28,561 nt of DNA, taken from contig CAKSPR010000024.1 in the NCBI GenBank assembly GCA_934486455.1, positions 1-28,561 of the forward strand, written 5' to 3'. The notes under the pieces were generated by a model that was given only the letters and a program-made list of their open reading frames with translations, was not told the DNA's origin and searched no databases. Positions 1-7,927 of this stretch are shown in pieces. Position 1 is the stretch's first letter; every line of letters starts with the position of its first letter. Position numbers and translations under genes: made by a program. The stretch is from an uncultured Eubacteriales bacterium (GTDB taxonomy: Bacteria > Bacillota > Clostridia > Oscillospirales > Acutalibacteraceae).

Positions 1-492
1 GTTAAATACGAAGGCCCCGTTGTTTCCTATATCCACGGCGGCGGCAGAATCGGCGTTATGGTTAAATTCGATGTTACCGATGAGGTTGCCGCAAATCCCG
101 AGTTCAAAGAGGCTGCAAAGGATGTGGCCATGCAGATTGCCGCTCTTAATGTTCCTTTCCTTTCGGAGGACACCGTTCCCGCCGACAGAATTGCTCAGGA
201 AAAGGAAATCATCACGGTACAGATCAAAAACGATCCCAAGAGCGCCAACAAGCCCGACGCCATCATCGAAAAAATGGCTACCGGCCGTCTCAACAAGTTC
301 TTTAAGGAAAATTGTCTGCTCGATCAGGAATTCGTTAAGGATTCCAGCATGAGCGTTTCCAAATACCTCGACACCGTCGCAAAGAAGATCGGCGGAGACA
401 TTAAAATTGTCGATTTCGTCCGCTTTGAAAAGGGCGAGGGACTTGAAAAGAAAGAGGACAATTTCGCAGACGAAGTTGCTGGCATGATGTAA
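1..492 (+). CDS. tsf: Elongation factor Ts, C-terminal part (5' end outside window)
   Basis: EF-Ts is the cytoplasmic guanine-nucleotide exchange factor that regenerates EF-Tu-GTP during translation. The frame is open from base 1, so the start lies outside the window; 163 codons are visible before the TAA. The segment starting GPVVSYIHGGGRIGVMV is the typical EF-Ts core strand, and the later part (FFKENCLLDQEFVKD, then a stretch ending in VDFVRFEKGEG) matches the end of bacterial EF-Ts, so only the N-terminal UBA-like domain and part of the core are missing. The gene usually follows rpsB. Here it is followed directly by a terminator and then murD, not pyrH, so it probably ends its operon. The family call is firm. 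Confidence 0.95.
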   Translation, partial: VKYEGPVVSYIHGGGRIGVMVKFDVTDEVAANPEFKEAAKDVAMQIAALNVPFLSEDTVPADRIAQEKEIITVQIKNDPKSANKPDAIIEKMATGRLNKFFKENCLLDQEFVKDSSMSVSKYLDTVAKKIGGDIKIVDFVRFEKGEGLEKKEDNFADEVAGMM

Positions 493-508
493 AATATCAC
501 GGAATTTT

Positions 509-545
509 AATGAGCTTTCGTTTTTCGGAGGCTCATTTTCTTTTG
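509..545 (+). terminator. Rho-independent terminator after tsf
   Basis: The arms AATGAGC (509-515) and GCTCATT (531-537) pair, with further G-U-containing pairs inside around a five-T loop, and the 3' arm runs into TTTTCTTTT. The hairpin lies 16 bases after the tsf stop and before the murD promoter, so it separates the two units. Confidence 0.85.
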
Positions 546-556
546 TGTCTTTTGTG

Positions 557-585
557 TTGAAATTTTCCCTGAATGATAGTATAAT
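557..585 (+). promoter_or_regulatory. Sigma-A promoter for murD
   Basis: A TTGAAA -35 box (557-562) and a perfect TATAAT -10 box (580-585) are separated by exactly 17 bases. Transcription would begin near 592, giving a leader of about 140 nt before the likely murD start. The promoter lies just after the tsf terminator, which fits a separate transcription unit. Confidence 0.85.
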
Positions 586-608
586 GTTTATTTGCAGATA
601 ATGTGCGG

Positions 609-668
609 TGTCGGTTTTCCCGACAAATCGGACTTTTTACCGTACTGTACCGCACTGTACCGTACAGG
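609..668 (+). repeat. Structured murD leader with hairpin and three tandem 10-mers
   Basis: The 5' part of the predicted murD leader holds a perfect hairpin, TGTCGG (609-614) with CCGACA (620-625). Three head-to-tail 10-mers follow: ACCGTACTGT (639-648), ACCGCACTGT (649-658) and ACCGTACAGG (659-668). Because of the repeat, CTGTAC (645-650) can also pair with GTACAG (662-667). I do not recognise a known riboswitch. The repeat may be a protein-binding site or a slippage product. Confidence 0.6.
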
Positions 669-733
669 AGCCGCGCCGCGATATTGCTTTTATGAGCCGA
701 CGGTGCTCGGCCTATAATATGGGGGTAAATACT

Positions 734-2122
734 TTGAAAACTTCGCTTGAAAATTATTACAACGACCTTAAAAATAAAACCGTGACATTTTGCGGAATAG
801 GCGTAAGCAACACGCCCATGATAATAAAGCTTGCAAAAATGGGCATAAGCGTTTCGGCCAGAGACAAAAGGGACGGGCAAAAGCTGGGAGAGAGGGCAGA
901 CGAGCTTAAAGCCTTGGGCGTAAAGCTGATTTTGGGAGAAAATTATCTCGACGGAATTACCGAAGACATTGTTTTTCGCACCCCCGGGCTGCCCTTTAAC
1001 ACCCCTCAGCTTGTCAGGGCGAGAGAGCAGGGTAAAAGGGTGACCTCCGAAATGGAGGAGTTTTTTGACCTTTGCCCCGCAAAGATTTTTGCCGTGACCG
1101 GCTCGGACGGAAAAACCACCACCACCACCATTATTTCCGAGCTTTTAAAGGCCACCGGCAAAAGGGTCTTTCTCGGCGGTAACATCGGAACGCCCCTTCT
1201 CGACAAGGCGGACGACATTAATGAGGACGATTTTGTCGTGGCAGAGCTTTCCTCCTTCCAGCTCATTTCCATGAAAAAATGGCCTTTCTCGGCCGTTGTG
1301 ACAAATGTTGCGCCAAATCATCTCGACATACACAAGGATATGCAGGAATATATCGACGCCAAGCGCAACATTCTTTTATATCAGCAAAAAAACAGCCGTA
1401 CCACCCTCAATTTCGAAAACGACATAACAAGAGGCTTTGCAAAGGATGTTAAGGGAAGCTGTCTGTTCTTCAGCGATGAACACGAAATTGAAAACGGCGC
1501 ATTTTGCGATAAAAAGGGCGATATTTATTTTGCCGAAAAGGGCAATAATACCTTTATAATGAACAAATCGGACATCAGAATTCCCGGACAGCACAATGTC
1601 CAGAATTACCTTGCGGCAATATCGGCCGTTTGGGGCTTTGTCGATACGCAGAGCATCGTTGAAGTGGCAAAAAATTTCGGCGGGGTAGAGCATCGCATTG
1701 AATTTGTAAGAGAGCTTGACGGGGTAAAATGGTACAACGATTCCATTGCCACAAGCCCCACCCGCGCCATTGCGGGGCTTAATTCCTTCGACCGAAAGCT
1801 TATTATAATCGCCGGAGGATACGATAAGCACATTCCCTTCGACCCCTTTGCCGAAAAGGCCATAACCAACATCAAGCTGCTCATTTTAACCGGGGCGACC
1901 GCCGACGCCATCGAGGCCTGCGTCAGAAAGCAGGAGGGCTTTGAGAAAAGCGGCCTTGAGATCGTCAGGGTAAAGGATATAAAGGAAGCCGTTGAGGCGG
2001 CGAGAAGCAGGGCAAAAGCAGGGGACATCATCTCTCTTTCGCCCGCCTGCGCCAGCTTCGACGCATTTCCGAACTTCGCCGTTAGGGGAAATTATTTTAA
2101 GAAGCTTGTAAACGAGCTTTAA
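734..2122 (+). CDS. murD: UDP-N-acetylmuramoyl-L-alanine--D-glutamate ligase
   Basis: MurD is a cytoplasmic ATP-dependent ligase that adds D-glutamate to UDP-MurNAc-L-Ala in peptidoglycan precursor synthesis. The sequence shows an N-terminal Rossmann-like UDP-binding domain (VTFCGIGVSNTP), the Mur ligase P-loop (TGSDGKTTTT), the central NHLDIH motif, the DSIATSPTRA segment and the C-terminal GGYDKHIPF and SPACASFD...NFAVRG blocks. I prefer the TTG at 734 (462 residues, close to the usual 450). A GGGGG ribosome site lies eight bases upstream, and the protein then begins MKTSLENYYND, as MurD proteins do. The ATG at 719 and an upstream start at 608 would add residues with no family match, and 608 would place the leader repeats in coding sequence. 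The neighbours are not the usual dcw cluster genes, so murD is dispersed here. Confidence 0.93.
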   Translation: MKTSLENYYNDLKNKTVTFCGIGVSNTPMIIKLAKMGISVSARDKRDGQKLGERADELKALGVKLILGENYLDGITEDIVFRTPGLPFNTPQLVRAREQGKRVTSEMEEFFDLCPAKIFAVTGSDGKTTTTTIISELLKATGKRVFLGGNIGTPLLDKADDINEDDFVVAELSSFQLISMKKWPFSAVVTNVAPNHLDIHKDMQEYIDAKRNILLYQQKNSRTTLNFENDITRGFAKDVKGSCLFFSDEHEIENGAFCDKKGDIYFAEKGNNTFIMNKSDIRIPGQHNVQNYLAAISAVWGFVDTQSIVEVAKNFGGVEHRIEFVRELDGVKWYNDSIATSPTRAIAGLNSFDRKLIIIAGGYDKHIPFDPFAEKAITNIKLLILTGATADAIEACVRKQEGFEKSGLEIVRVKDIKEAVEAARSRAKAGDIISLSPACASFDAFPNFAVRGNYFKKLVNEL

Positions 2123-2287
2123 ATTTTGCTCTGCCGCCCGCCTTTTTTGTGCAGCCGCTTAATACGGCAACCCGCGGCGAGAGCATTCCGTTGTAATACC
2201 AAATCGTTATACCGTCCTTTAAACGGTTGTTTTATCGGCATAACGGTCGTGTTGTCTTTAATTTTTATCAAAAAATCAGGAGAATAT

Positions 2288-3280
2288 ATGGATATAAAGA
2301 ATTTTTTACCCGAGCTTTGCCGCAAATCCGGCGGCGAGGCCTTTGAAGCGGTCAAAAGCGCCCTTTCGGAATTTGCCGAGGTCAAGGACTCTCCTCTCGG
2401 AAATATCTACGGTATTATGAAAGGAAAGAGCGATTACAGCATTCTTCTTGACGCCCATATCGACGAGGTGCATTTTATCGTTACCTCAATTGATAAGGAC
2501 GGATTTTTGCATGTCGACAAATTCGGCGGTCCCGACATCCGCCCCCTTTCGGGCGCCGAGGTTACGGTGCTTGGTGCAAATGCTCTTTACGGGGTGGTTT
2601 GCAAATTTGAAACCGACGACAAAAAAGCCCCCGCCGTCGACAAGCTTAAAATAGACATCGGATTTAACGGAAAAGAGGCCGAAAAGCGGGTAAAGCCCGG
2701 GGACAGGGTGGTATTTAACCAAGCCCCGAAAACGCTTTTAAACGGCTGCATAACCGCAAAATCTCTCGACGACAGGGCAGGGGTGGCAGCCCTTCTTCTT
2801 GCGGCGCAAAAGCTAAAGGCGGCGGGAGAATTGCCCGTTACCGTGCAGTTCCTTTTCAGCCAGTTTGAGGAGATCGGCGGAATTGGAGCGCAAACCGGCA
2901 GCTTTGCACTTTGTCCCGACGAGGCGCTGGCCGTAGATGTGGGCTTCGGCGACAATGTTGGAGTAGAGGCCGACAAGTGCCAAAAGCTCGGCAAGGGGCC
3001 GCAGATAGGCTTTTCTCCGATACTTTCATCTAAAATAACAAAAAAGCTTTGCGGCATTGCAAAGGAAAAAAACATCGATTACATGAGTGATGTGTGCGGC
3101 GGGCGCACATACACCAACGCCGACAACATCTTTTCAACCCTTTCGGGAGTGCCCTGCGGCCTTATTTCCATTCCCCTCAGGAGCATGCACACGCCCGTCG
3201 AAACGGTCAGCTTTTCGGACATCGAAACCACCGCCGACCTGATTTTCGACTATGTTTATTCGGGAGGGATAATGAGATGA
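2288..3280 (+). CDS. M42 family metallopeptidase (predicted active)
   Basis: M42 peptidases are cytoplasmic di-metal aminopeptidases, often dodecameric tetrahedra, that trim peptides released by larger proteases. All expected active-site elements are visible in this 330-residue protein: His57 and Asp59 in DAHIDEV, the bridging Asp in SLDDRAG (161-162), the catalytic and metal-binding Glu pair in FEEIGG (194-195), Asp217 in AVDVGFGDN and His301 in RSMHTPVE. The start at ATG 2288 follows an AGGAGA ribosome site and gives the normal family length; the frame is open further upstream but without family similarity. The stop overlaps the start of a second M42 paralogue by two bases (ATGA), which implies translational coupling. 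The exact substrate cannot be read from the sequence. Confidence 0.93.
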   Translation: MDIKNFLPELCRKSGGEAFEAVKSALSEFAEVKDSPLGNIYGIMKGKSDYSILLDAHIDEVHFIVTSIDKDGFLHVDKFGGPDIRPLSGAEVTVLGANALYGVVCKFETDDKKAPAVDKLKIDIGFNGKEAEKRVKPGDRVVFNQAPKTLLNGCITAKSLDDRAGVAALLLAAQKLKAAGELPVTVQFLFSQFEEIGGIGAQTGSFALCPDEALAVDVGFGDNVGVEADKCQKLGKGPQIGFSPILSSKITKKLCGIAKEKNIDYMSDVCGGRTYTNADNIFSTLSGVPCGLISIPLRSMHTPVETVSFSDIETTADLIFDYVYSGGIMR

Positions 3281-4278
3281 CCGACTTTATGAATGTTATA
3301 AAAGAGCTGTCGAAAATCGACTCTCCCGCAGGTTATGAGCAGGCCTTTGCGGCAAAAATAACCGAGCTTGTGACCGCCGAAAACGTTTCCTTCAGGCAGG
3401 ATAAAATAGGCAACCTCATTTTTTCGAGACAGCCGCATAAGGGCACGCTTTTTGCGGCGCACATGGACGAGCCCTGCATTATCGCCACATCATTTACCGA
3501 CAGCGGACGGATAAAATTCGACAGGGTGGGGAGCATTCCCCCGACAGCCCTTTTGGGAAAAAGGGTGAGATTTGAAAAGACCCTCGGGGTTATCGAATGC
3601 GTTCCGCCCCATCTTCTTTCGGGGGACGAGCTGAGCAAAATCCCCGAAGCCAAGGATATGTGCATAGACATCGGCGCCGGGGATAAAAAAGAAGCAGCCG
3701 AGCATGTGGGCTACGGCGACACGGCTGTTTTTGACGGAGAGTTTAAGGAATTCGGCGACGGGTTTTTCTGCGGCAAGGGACTCGGCAGGCTCTTTTCCTG
3801 TGCCGCTTTAATATGCATTTTAAACGACACCGACATATGCGGAGATTTCCTTTTTGCGGTCAAAAACGAGGCCTCCTTCGTCGGAGCAAGGGCGGCGGCC
3901 TTTTCGGGAAATTATCAAAGTGCCGTTGTGCTTGACGCCGCCGAAAGCTTTGACTACGGCGGAGCGCCCGAAAAGGCGGGCTGTACGGTCGGAAGGGGAG
4001 CGGTCGTTCCCTTTAAAAACGGCAGCGTGATTTTTGACGAGCGCCTTTGCAAAAAAGCCTTTTCGGCGGCCGAGCAGGAGCACATCGGCATTCAGCCCCT
4101 TGAAAACCGCCAAACCCCCGGCTGTGCGGGAGTTATTCAGACGGCGGGAGGCGGCGTCAGGGTGATGAGCATACTTCTTGCCGTCAGAAATCTCTTTTCG
4201 GGAAGGGAAGCGGCCTGCAAAAACGATGTGACCGATTGCATAAGGCTCTTGACCGCCCTTGGCAGGCAGGAACATTAG
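3277..4278 (+). CDS. Degenerate M42 peptidase paralogue, probably catalytically inactive
   Basis: This 333-residue protein is clearly of M42 fold: the N-terminal block IDSPAGYEQAF...DKIGNLIF and AAHMDEP (His62, Asp64) align with its upstream neighbour. Several catalytic positions are lost. The segment that should read LDDR is GLGRL (Asp pair replaced by Gly170 and Arg171), the EE pair is Asn197-Glu198, so the general base is missing, and the C-terminal R-x-MHTPVE block is replaced by VRVMSILLAV, so the metal-binding His is gone. Asp220 remains. It therefore probably cannot hold two metals or hydrolyse peptides. The start ATG at 3277 overlaps the upstream TGA, so both proteins are made together; a structural or regulatory partner in a mixed M42 complex is a reasonable inference. 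No frameshift or stop is seen, so it is not an ordinary pseudogene. Confidence 0.85.
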   Translation: MTDFMNVIKELSKIDSPAGYEQAFAAKITELVTAENVSFRQDKIGNLIFSRQPHKGTLFAAHMDEPCIIATSFTDSGRIKFDRVGSIPPTALLGKRVRFEKTLGVIECVPPHLLSGDELSKIPEAKDMCIDIGAGDKKEAAEHVGYGDTAVFDGEFKEFGDGFFCGKGLGRLFSCAALICILNDTDICGDFLFAVKNEASFVGARAAAFSGNYQSAVVLDAAESFDYGGAPEKAGCTVGRGAVVPFKNGSVIFDERLCKKAFSAAEQEHIGIQPLENRQTPGCAGVIQTAGGGVRVMSILLAVRNLFSGREAACKNDVTDCIRLLTALGRQEH

Positions 4279-4425
4279 GGGGAAAAATTCCCCGCTTTCA
4301 TTGCGGATTGAAATTTCCTAAAATCACGCTGTAAGCATCACATAAATAAAAGCCTCAGCAAACGGATTTTCAGCGCAACACACAACTGATTTTTAAAGAA
4401 AAATACTGAGTTTCGGAGAATTGAC

Positions 4426-5697
4426 ATGAACGACTTTTTTAAAATAGACGATAGACTTGAATGCCTTGGCAAGGAGGTCAGGGACGGTCTTAAATCGATT
4501 TTTGAACAGATAGACGCAACGACCGAATACAACCAGCAGAAAATGCTTTCGGCCTTTATCAAGAACGGGGTCAGCGAATCACATTTTGCCGCCTCTACGG
4601 GATACGGATATGACGACAGGGGAAGGGAGACCCTCGAAAGGGTCTTTGCAGATGCCGTGGGAGCCGATGACGCCCTTATACGCCACAATTTCGTTTCGGG
4701 AACCCATACCCTTACGGTGATGCTTTTCGGCGTTCTGCGCCCGGGAGATACGGTGCTTTGCGTAACCGGCACGCCTTATGACACCATTCAGTACGCCTTC
4801 GGAATCAAGGAGTCCTCGGGCTCTCTTCGGGAATTCGGCGTAAATTATGAGCAAATCGACCTTAAAGCCGACGGCAGCCCCGACCTTGAGGCAATTAAGC
4901 AGCGGCTTGAAAAGGGTAGCGTAAAAATGGTCTACATACAGCGGTCGAGAGGCTACTCTCTGCGCCCGTCGCTTTTTGTTTCGGACATTGAAGGCATAGT
5001 TAAAGCGGTTAAAGAGGTCGATAAAAGGGCGGTTATCGCGGTCGACAACTGCTATGGAGAATTTGTCGAAAAAAGAGAGCCTCTTGCGGTGGGTGCAGAT
5101 CTTATCGCAGGCTCGCTTATCAAAAATCCCGGCGGCGGTATCGCTCCCACGGGAGGATATATCGCCGGAAGAGCCGATCTTATCGAGCAGTGTGCCAACC
5201 GCCTTAATGCCCCCGGTGTGGGTAAAGAGCTCGGCGCCACCTTAGGCCATACAAAGGAGCTTTTCATGGGCATTTTCAACGCCCCCCATGTCACGGGAGA
5301 GGCTCTTAAAACCGCTGCATTTGCTTCGGGGCTTTTCTCTCGCCTGGGCTTTGAGGTTTCTCCCGCTCCCACCGAAAAACGAGCCGATATAATTCAGGTA
5401 ATTTGTCTTGAAAACGAGCGGTCGCTCATTTCCTTCTGTAAGGGCATGCAAAAGGGCGCCCCCATAGATTCCTTCGTCACCCCCGAGCCGTCGGACATGC
5501 CCGGATACGACTGCAAGGTCATTATGGCCGCCGGAGCCTTCCATTTAGGCGCTTCAATCGAGCTTTCGGCCGACGCGCCGCTCAGAGAGCCCTTTGCCGT
5601 GTTTATGCAGGGAGGGCTTAACTTCCACAGCGCAAGTCTTGGAATAACCCTTGCGGCGCAAAGCTGTCTTGAGGACGGCGTTTTCGACATAAAATAA
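4426..5697 (+). CDS. Methionine gamma-lyase family PLP protein (YnbB / 'aluminum resistance' family)
   Basis: This 423-residue protein belongs to the fold-type I PLP family often annotated as methionine gamma-lyase or aluminum resistance protein (YnbB-like). Visible hallmarks are the N-terminal ASTGYGYDDRGRE block, the SGTHT loop near residue 91, the AVDNCYGEF segment with the cofactor-binding Asp207, and Lys233 in GSLIKNPGGG, the expected Schiff-base lysine. C-S bond cleavage of amino acids is the annotated activity of relatives, but the physiological substrate is not settled for most members. The start is ATG 4426, seven bases after GGAG. It is preceded by about 150 bp without a gene and ends at a strong terminator, so it may be monocistronic. 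I see no clear promoter for it. Confidence 0.9.
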   Translation: MNDFFKIDDRLECLGKEVRDGLKSIFEQIDATTEYNQQKMLSAFIKNGVSESHFAASTGYGYDDRGRETLERVFADAVGADDALIRHNFVSGTHTLTVMLFGVLRPGDTVLCVTGTPYDTIQYAFGIKESSGSLREFGVNYEQIDLKADGSPDLEAIKQRLEKGSVKMVYIQRSRGYSLRPSLFVSDIEGIVKAVKEVDKRAVIAVDNCYGEFVEKREPLAVGADLIAGSLIKNPGGGIAPTGGYIAGRADLIEQCANRLNAPGVGKELGATLGHTKELFMGIFNAPHVTGEALKTAAFASGLFSRLGFEVSPAPTEKRADIIQVICLENERSLISFCKGMQKGAPIDSFVTPEPSDMPGYDCKVIMAAGAFHLGASIELSADAPLREPFAVFMQGGLNFHSASLGITLAAQSCLEDGVFDIK

Positions 5698-5738
5698 AGT
5701 GGGCGGCTCTTGCCTGCCGGTTTTTATTCTTAATTCAC

Positions 5739-5785
5739 AAATCCCGTGCTTTGATTGTATTGCGGCGCGGGATTTTTTCCTTTTC
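5739..5785 (+). terminator. Rho-independent terminator
   Basis: AAATCCCG (5739-5746) pairs perfectly with CGGGATTT (5768-5775), the stem extends inward by a few more pairs including G-U, and the 3' side runs into TTTCCTTTTC. It ends the unit of the PLP-dependent protein and precedes the recJ promoter. Confidence 0.8.
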
Positions 5786-5819
5786 TTTAAAAAAATCGGG
5801 TTATAAGGGCTTTGGGTTA

Positions 5820-5848
5820 TAGACATTCGGGCAATTTTGTGATATAAT
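5820..5848 (+). promoter_or_regulatory. Extended -10 sigma-A promoter for the recJ-rel block
   Basis: TAGACA (5820-5825, five of six matches to TTGACA) and a perfect TATAAT (5843-5848) are separated by 17 bases, and TG at 5840-5841 provides an extended -10 element. Transcription should start near 5855, about 27 bases before recJ. No other convincing promoter is seen for several kilobases downstream, so much of the following block may depend on it. Confidence 0.85.
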
Positions 5849-5881
5849 AACTCTAAATTTTATCACATATGAGGTGTTGAC

Positions 5882-7927
5882 TTGTCGCGTAAAAAATGGA
5901 TAGTCAAAAACGCCGATAAAGCCCTTGCCAAAGAGCTTGCCGACGAGTGTCAGATCGACCCTCTTGCGGCTCTCATATTACTTGCGAGAGATATTACCGA
6001 TCCTGTTGAAATCGACGAATTTTTAAGTGATGAGCTTGTTTTTTCAAGCCCCTTTGAGCTTCCCGATATGGAGCATGCCGTCGGACGAATAGAAGAGGCA
6101 AAGCAAAAGGGCGAGATTGTCGCGGTTTGCGGAGATTATGATGTTGACGGAGTGACAGCTTCGGCAATTTTATACACCTATCTCAAGGACAACGGATATA
6201 ATGTGATTTGCAGTATTCCCAAACGCCTTGAAAGCGGCTACGGCCTGCATAACGACATAATCGACGAGCTTAAAAAGAAAAATGTCAGCCTTATGGTAAC
6301 GGTGGACAACGGCATCTCGGCAGCCGAAGAAATAGAATACGCAAAAAGCCTCGGCATAGATACGGTTGTTACCGACCACCATCTTCCGTCAAACAAGCTT
6401 CCCGACGCCGTGGCGGTGGTGGATGCCCACCTGCCGCAATGCCAAACCGAATTCAGAGATTACGCGGGGGTGGGAATTGCCTATATGCTGGTCTGCGCCC
6501 TCGAAAGGGTGCCCTGCGAGGAAATGCTCGAAAGATACGGAGATCTTGCCGCACTCGGAACGGTGGCCGACATGGTGCCCCTTGTTTCGGAAAACCGCAT
6601 GCTGGTCAAAGAGGGACTGAAGGTGCTTAACGCCCGAAAAAGGGTGGGACTCAATTCCCTTGTGGAGCTTACGGCAATCGGGGACAGGAAAATAGACGAG
6701 CAAAACATTGCCTTTACCATCGCTCCCCGTATCAACGCCGCCGGAAGAATGGGCAACAGCATGAGAGCCTTTGAGCTTCTAACGGAAACCGACGGGAAAA
6801 AGGCGGTCGAGCTGGCAAAGGAAATATTGGACGAAAACGTTCTTCGAAGAGAAACCGAAAGCGAGATAACAAGCTGTGCGGTTAAACAGATACTTGAACA
6901 AAAGCTTTATAAAAACAGATTTATCACCGTTTTCGGCGAGCAGTGGCACAACGGCGTCCTTGGAATTGTTGCCGCACGGCTGACCGAAAGGTTCGGAAAG
7001 CCCACGGCGGTGCTGTCGATCGAAGGAAACGTTGCCAGAGGCTCGGCCAGAAGCATTGAGGGCTTCGACCTTTTCGAAGCGCTTTCAAGCTGCTCCGACT
7101 CGCTCATACAGCTTGGCGGACACAAAATGGCGGCGGGGCTTAGCATAGAGAAAGATAAAATCCCCGAATTTTCCGAAAAAATCAACCGTTATGCCGCGGC
7201 ACTGACCACCGTGCCCGTTTCCACCCTTACGCTTGATTGCAGGTTAAACCCCCTGGGAGCCACCCTCAACACCCTCGACGCCACTCTTTGCCTTTCTCCC
7301 TACGGCTGCGGAAATACCGAGCCTATATTCGGCCTTATGGGTATGACCGTTTATGCCGTACACCCCCTGGGCGCAAACGGCAACACCCTTAAAATAACCC
7401 TCAGAAGGGGAGACGCCCTTGCGGTGTGTCTCAAATTCGGACAGGGACTTAAAGATTTTCCCTATCAGGCGGGGGACAAGGTCGACCTTGCGGTGACCCT
7501 GAAGGAAAACATATATAAGAACAATCGCATGCTTACGGTCATGGTAAAGGACATACGCCCGTCAAACGAGGATGAGGACGCCTTCTTCCGCGACAGGGCG
7601 ATTTACGAAAAATTTATGATGGGGGAAAGGCTTTCGCAAAAGCAGGCCGAGCTTATCACCCCGACGAGGGAGGACATGGCCGCCGTTTTCCGCTACATAA
7701 AGGGACGGAACGGATTTAAATTTTCTCCCGAAATGCTGTGGTTCCGTCTGGGATTTGCACCCTCCTTCGGTAAGATGATGATATGCCTTGAAATCATGAA
7801 GGAATTCGGATTTATCTTTTCCGATTTCGACGGCGAAAACTGCAATATTACCCTTGCAAATCAAATGGAAAAAAGAGATTTTTCATCCTCCGAAACACTA
7901 AAAAAATTAAAAAGCAGGGAAGATTAA
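5882..7927 (+). CDS. recJ: Single-stranded-DNA-specific 5'-3' exonuclease RecJ
   Basis: RecJ degrades single-stranded DNA 5' to 3' in recombination and mismatch or base-excision repair. The 681-residue protein shows DHH-phosphoesterase motifs: CGDYDVDG (residues 84-90), TVDNG (140-144), TDHH (164-167), then the DHHA1 region with the HNGVLGIVAARL block and LGGHKMAAGLS, and a RecJ OB-fold (CRLNPLGATL...). A C-terminal extension of roughly 100 residues resembles those of other Bacillota RecJ proteins. The start is TTG 5882, five bases after GAGGTG; no ATG lies in a better position. The stop TAA overlaps the rel ATG (TAATG), so recJ and rel are translationally coupled. Confidence 0.95.
   Translation: MSRKKWIVKNADKALAKELADECQIDPLAALILLARDITDPVEIDEFLSDELVFSSPFELPDMEHAVGRIEEAKQKGEIVAVCGDYDVDGVTASAILYTYLKDNGYNVICSIPKRLESGYGLHNDIIDELKKKNVSLMVTVDNGISAAEEIEYAKSLGIDTVVTDHHLPSNKLPDAVAVVDAHLPQCQTEFRDYAGVGIAYMLVCALERVPCEEMLERYGDLAALGTVADMVPLVSENRMLVKEGLKVLNARKRVGLNSLVELTAIGDRKIDEQNIAFTIAPRINAAGRMGNSMRAFELLTETDGKKAVELAKEILDENVLRRETESEITSCAVKQILEQKLYKNRFITVFGEQWHNGVLGIVAARLTERFGKPTAVLSIEGNVARGSARSIEGFDLFEALSSCSDSLIQLGGHKMAAGLSIEKDKIPEFSEKINRYAAALTTVPVSTLTLDCRLNPLGATLNTLDATLCLSPYGCGNTEPIFGLMGMTVYAVHPLGANGNTLKITLRRGDALAVCLKFGQGLKDFPYQAGDKVDLAVTLKENIYKNNRMLTVMVKDIRPSNEDEDAFFRDRAIYEKFMMGERLSQKQAELITPTREDMAAVFRYIKGRNGFKFSPEMLWFRLGFAPSFGKMMICLEIMKEFGFIFSDFDGENCNITLANQMEKRDFSSSETLKKLKSRED

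Noticed and set aside
2127..2185. Imperfect inverted repeat (TGCTCTGCCG / CGGCGAGAGCA) after murD
   Set aside because: Interrupted pairing over a 38-base loop without a T-tract; too weak to call a terminator.
4279..4293. GGGGAA/TTCCCC hairpin after the second M42 gene
   Set aside because: Short stem with no real T-tract, so not called as a terminator.
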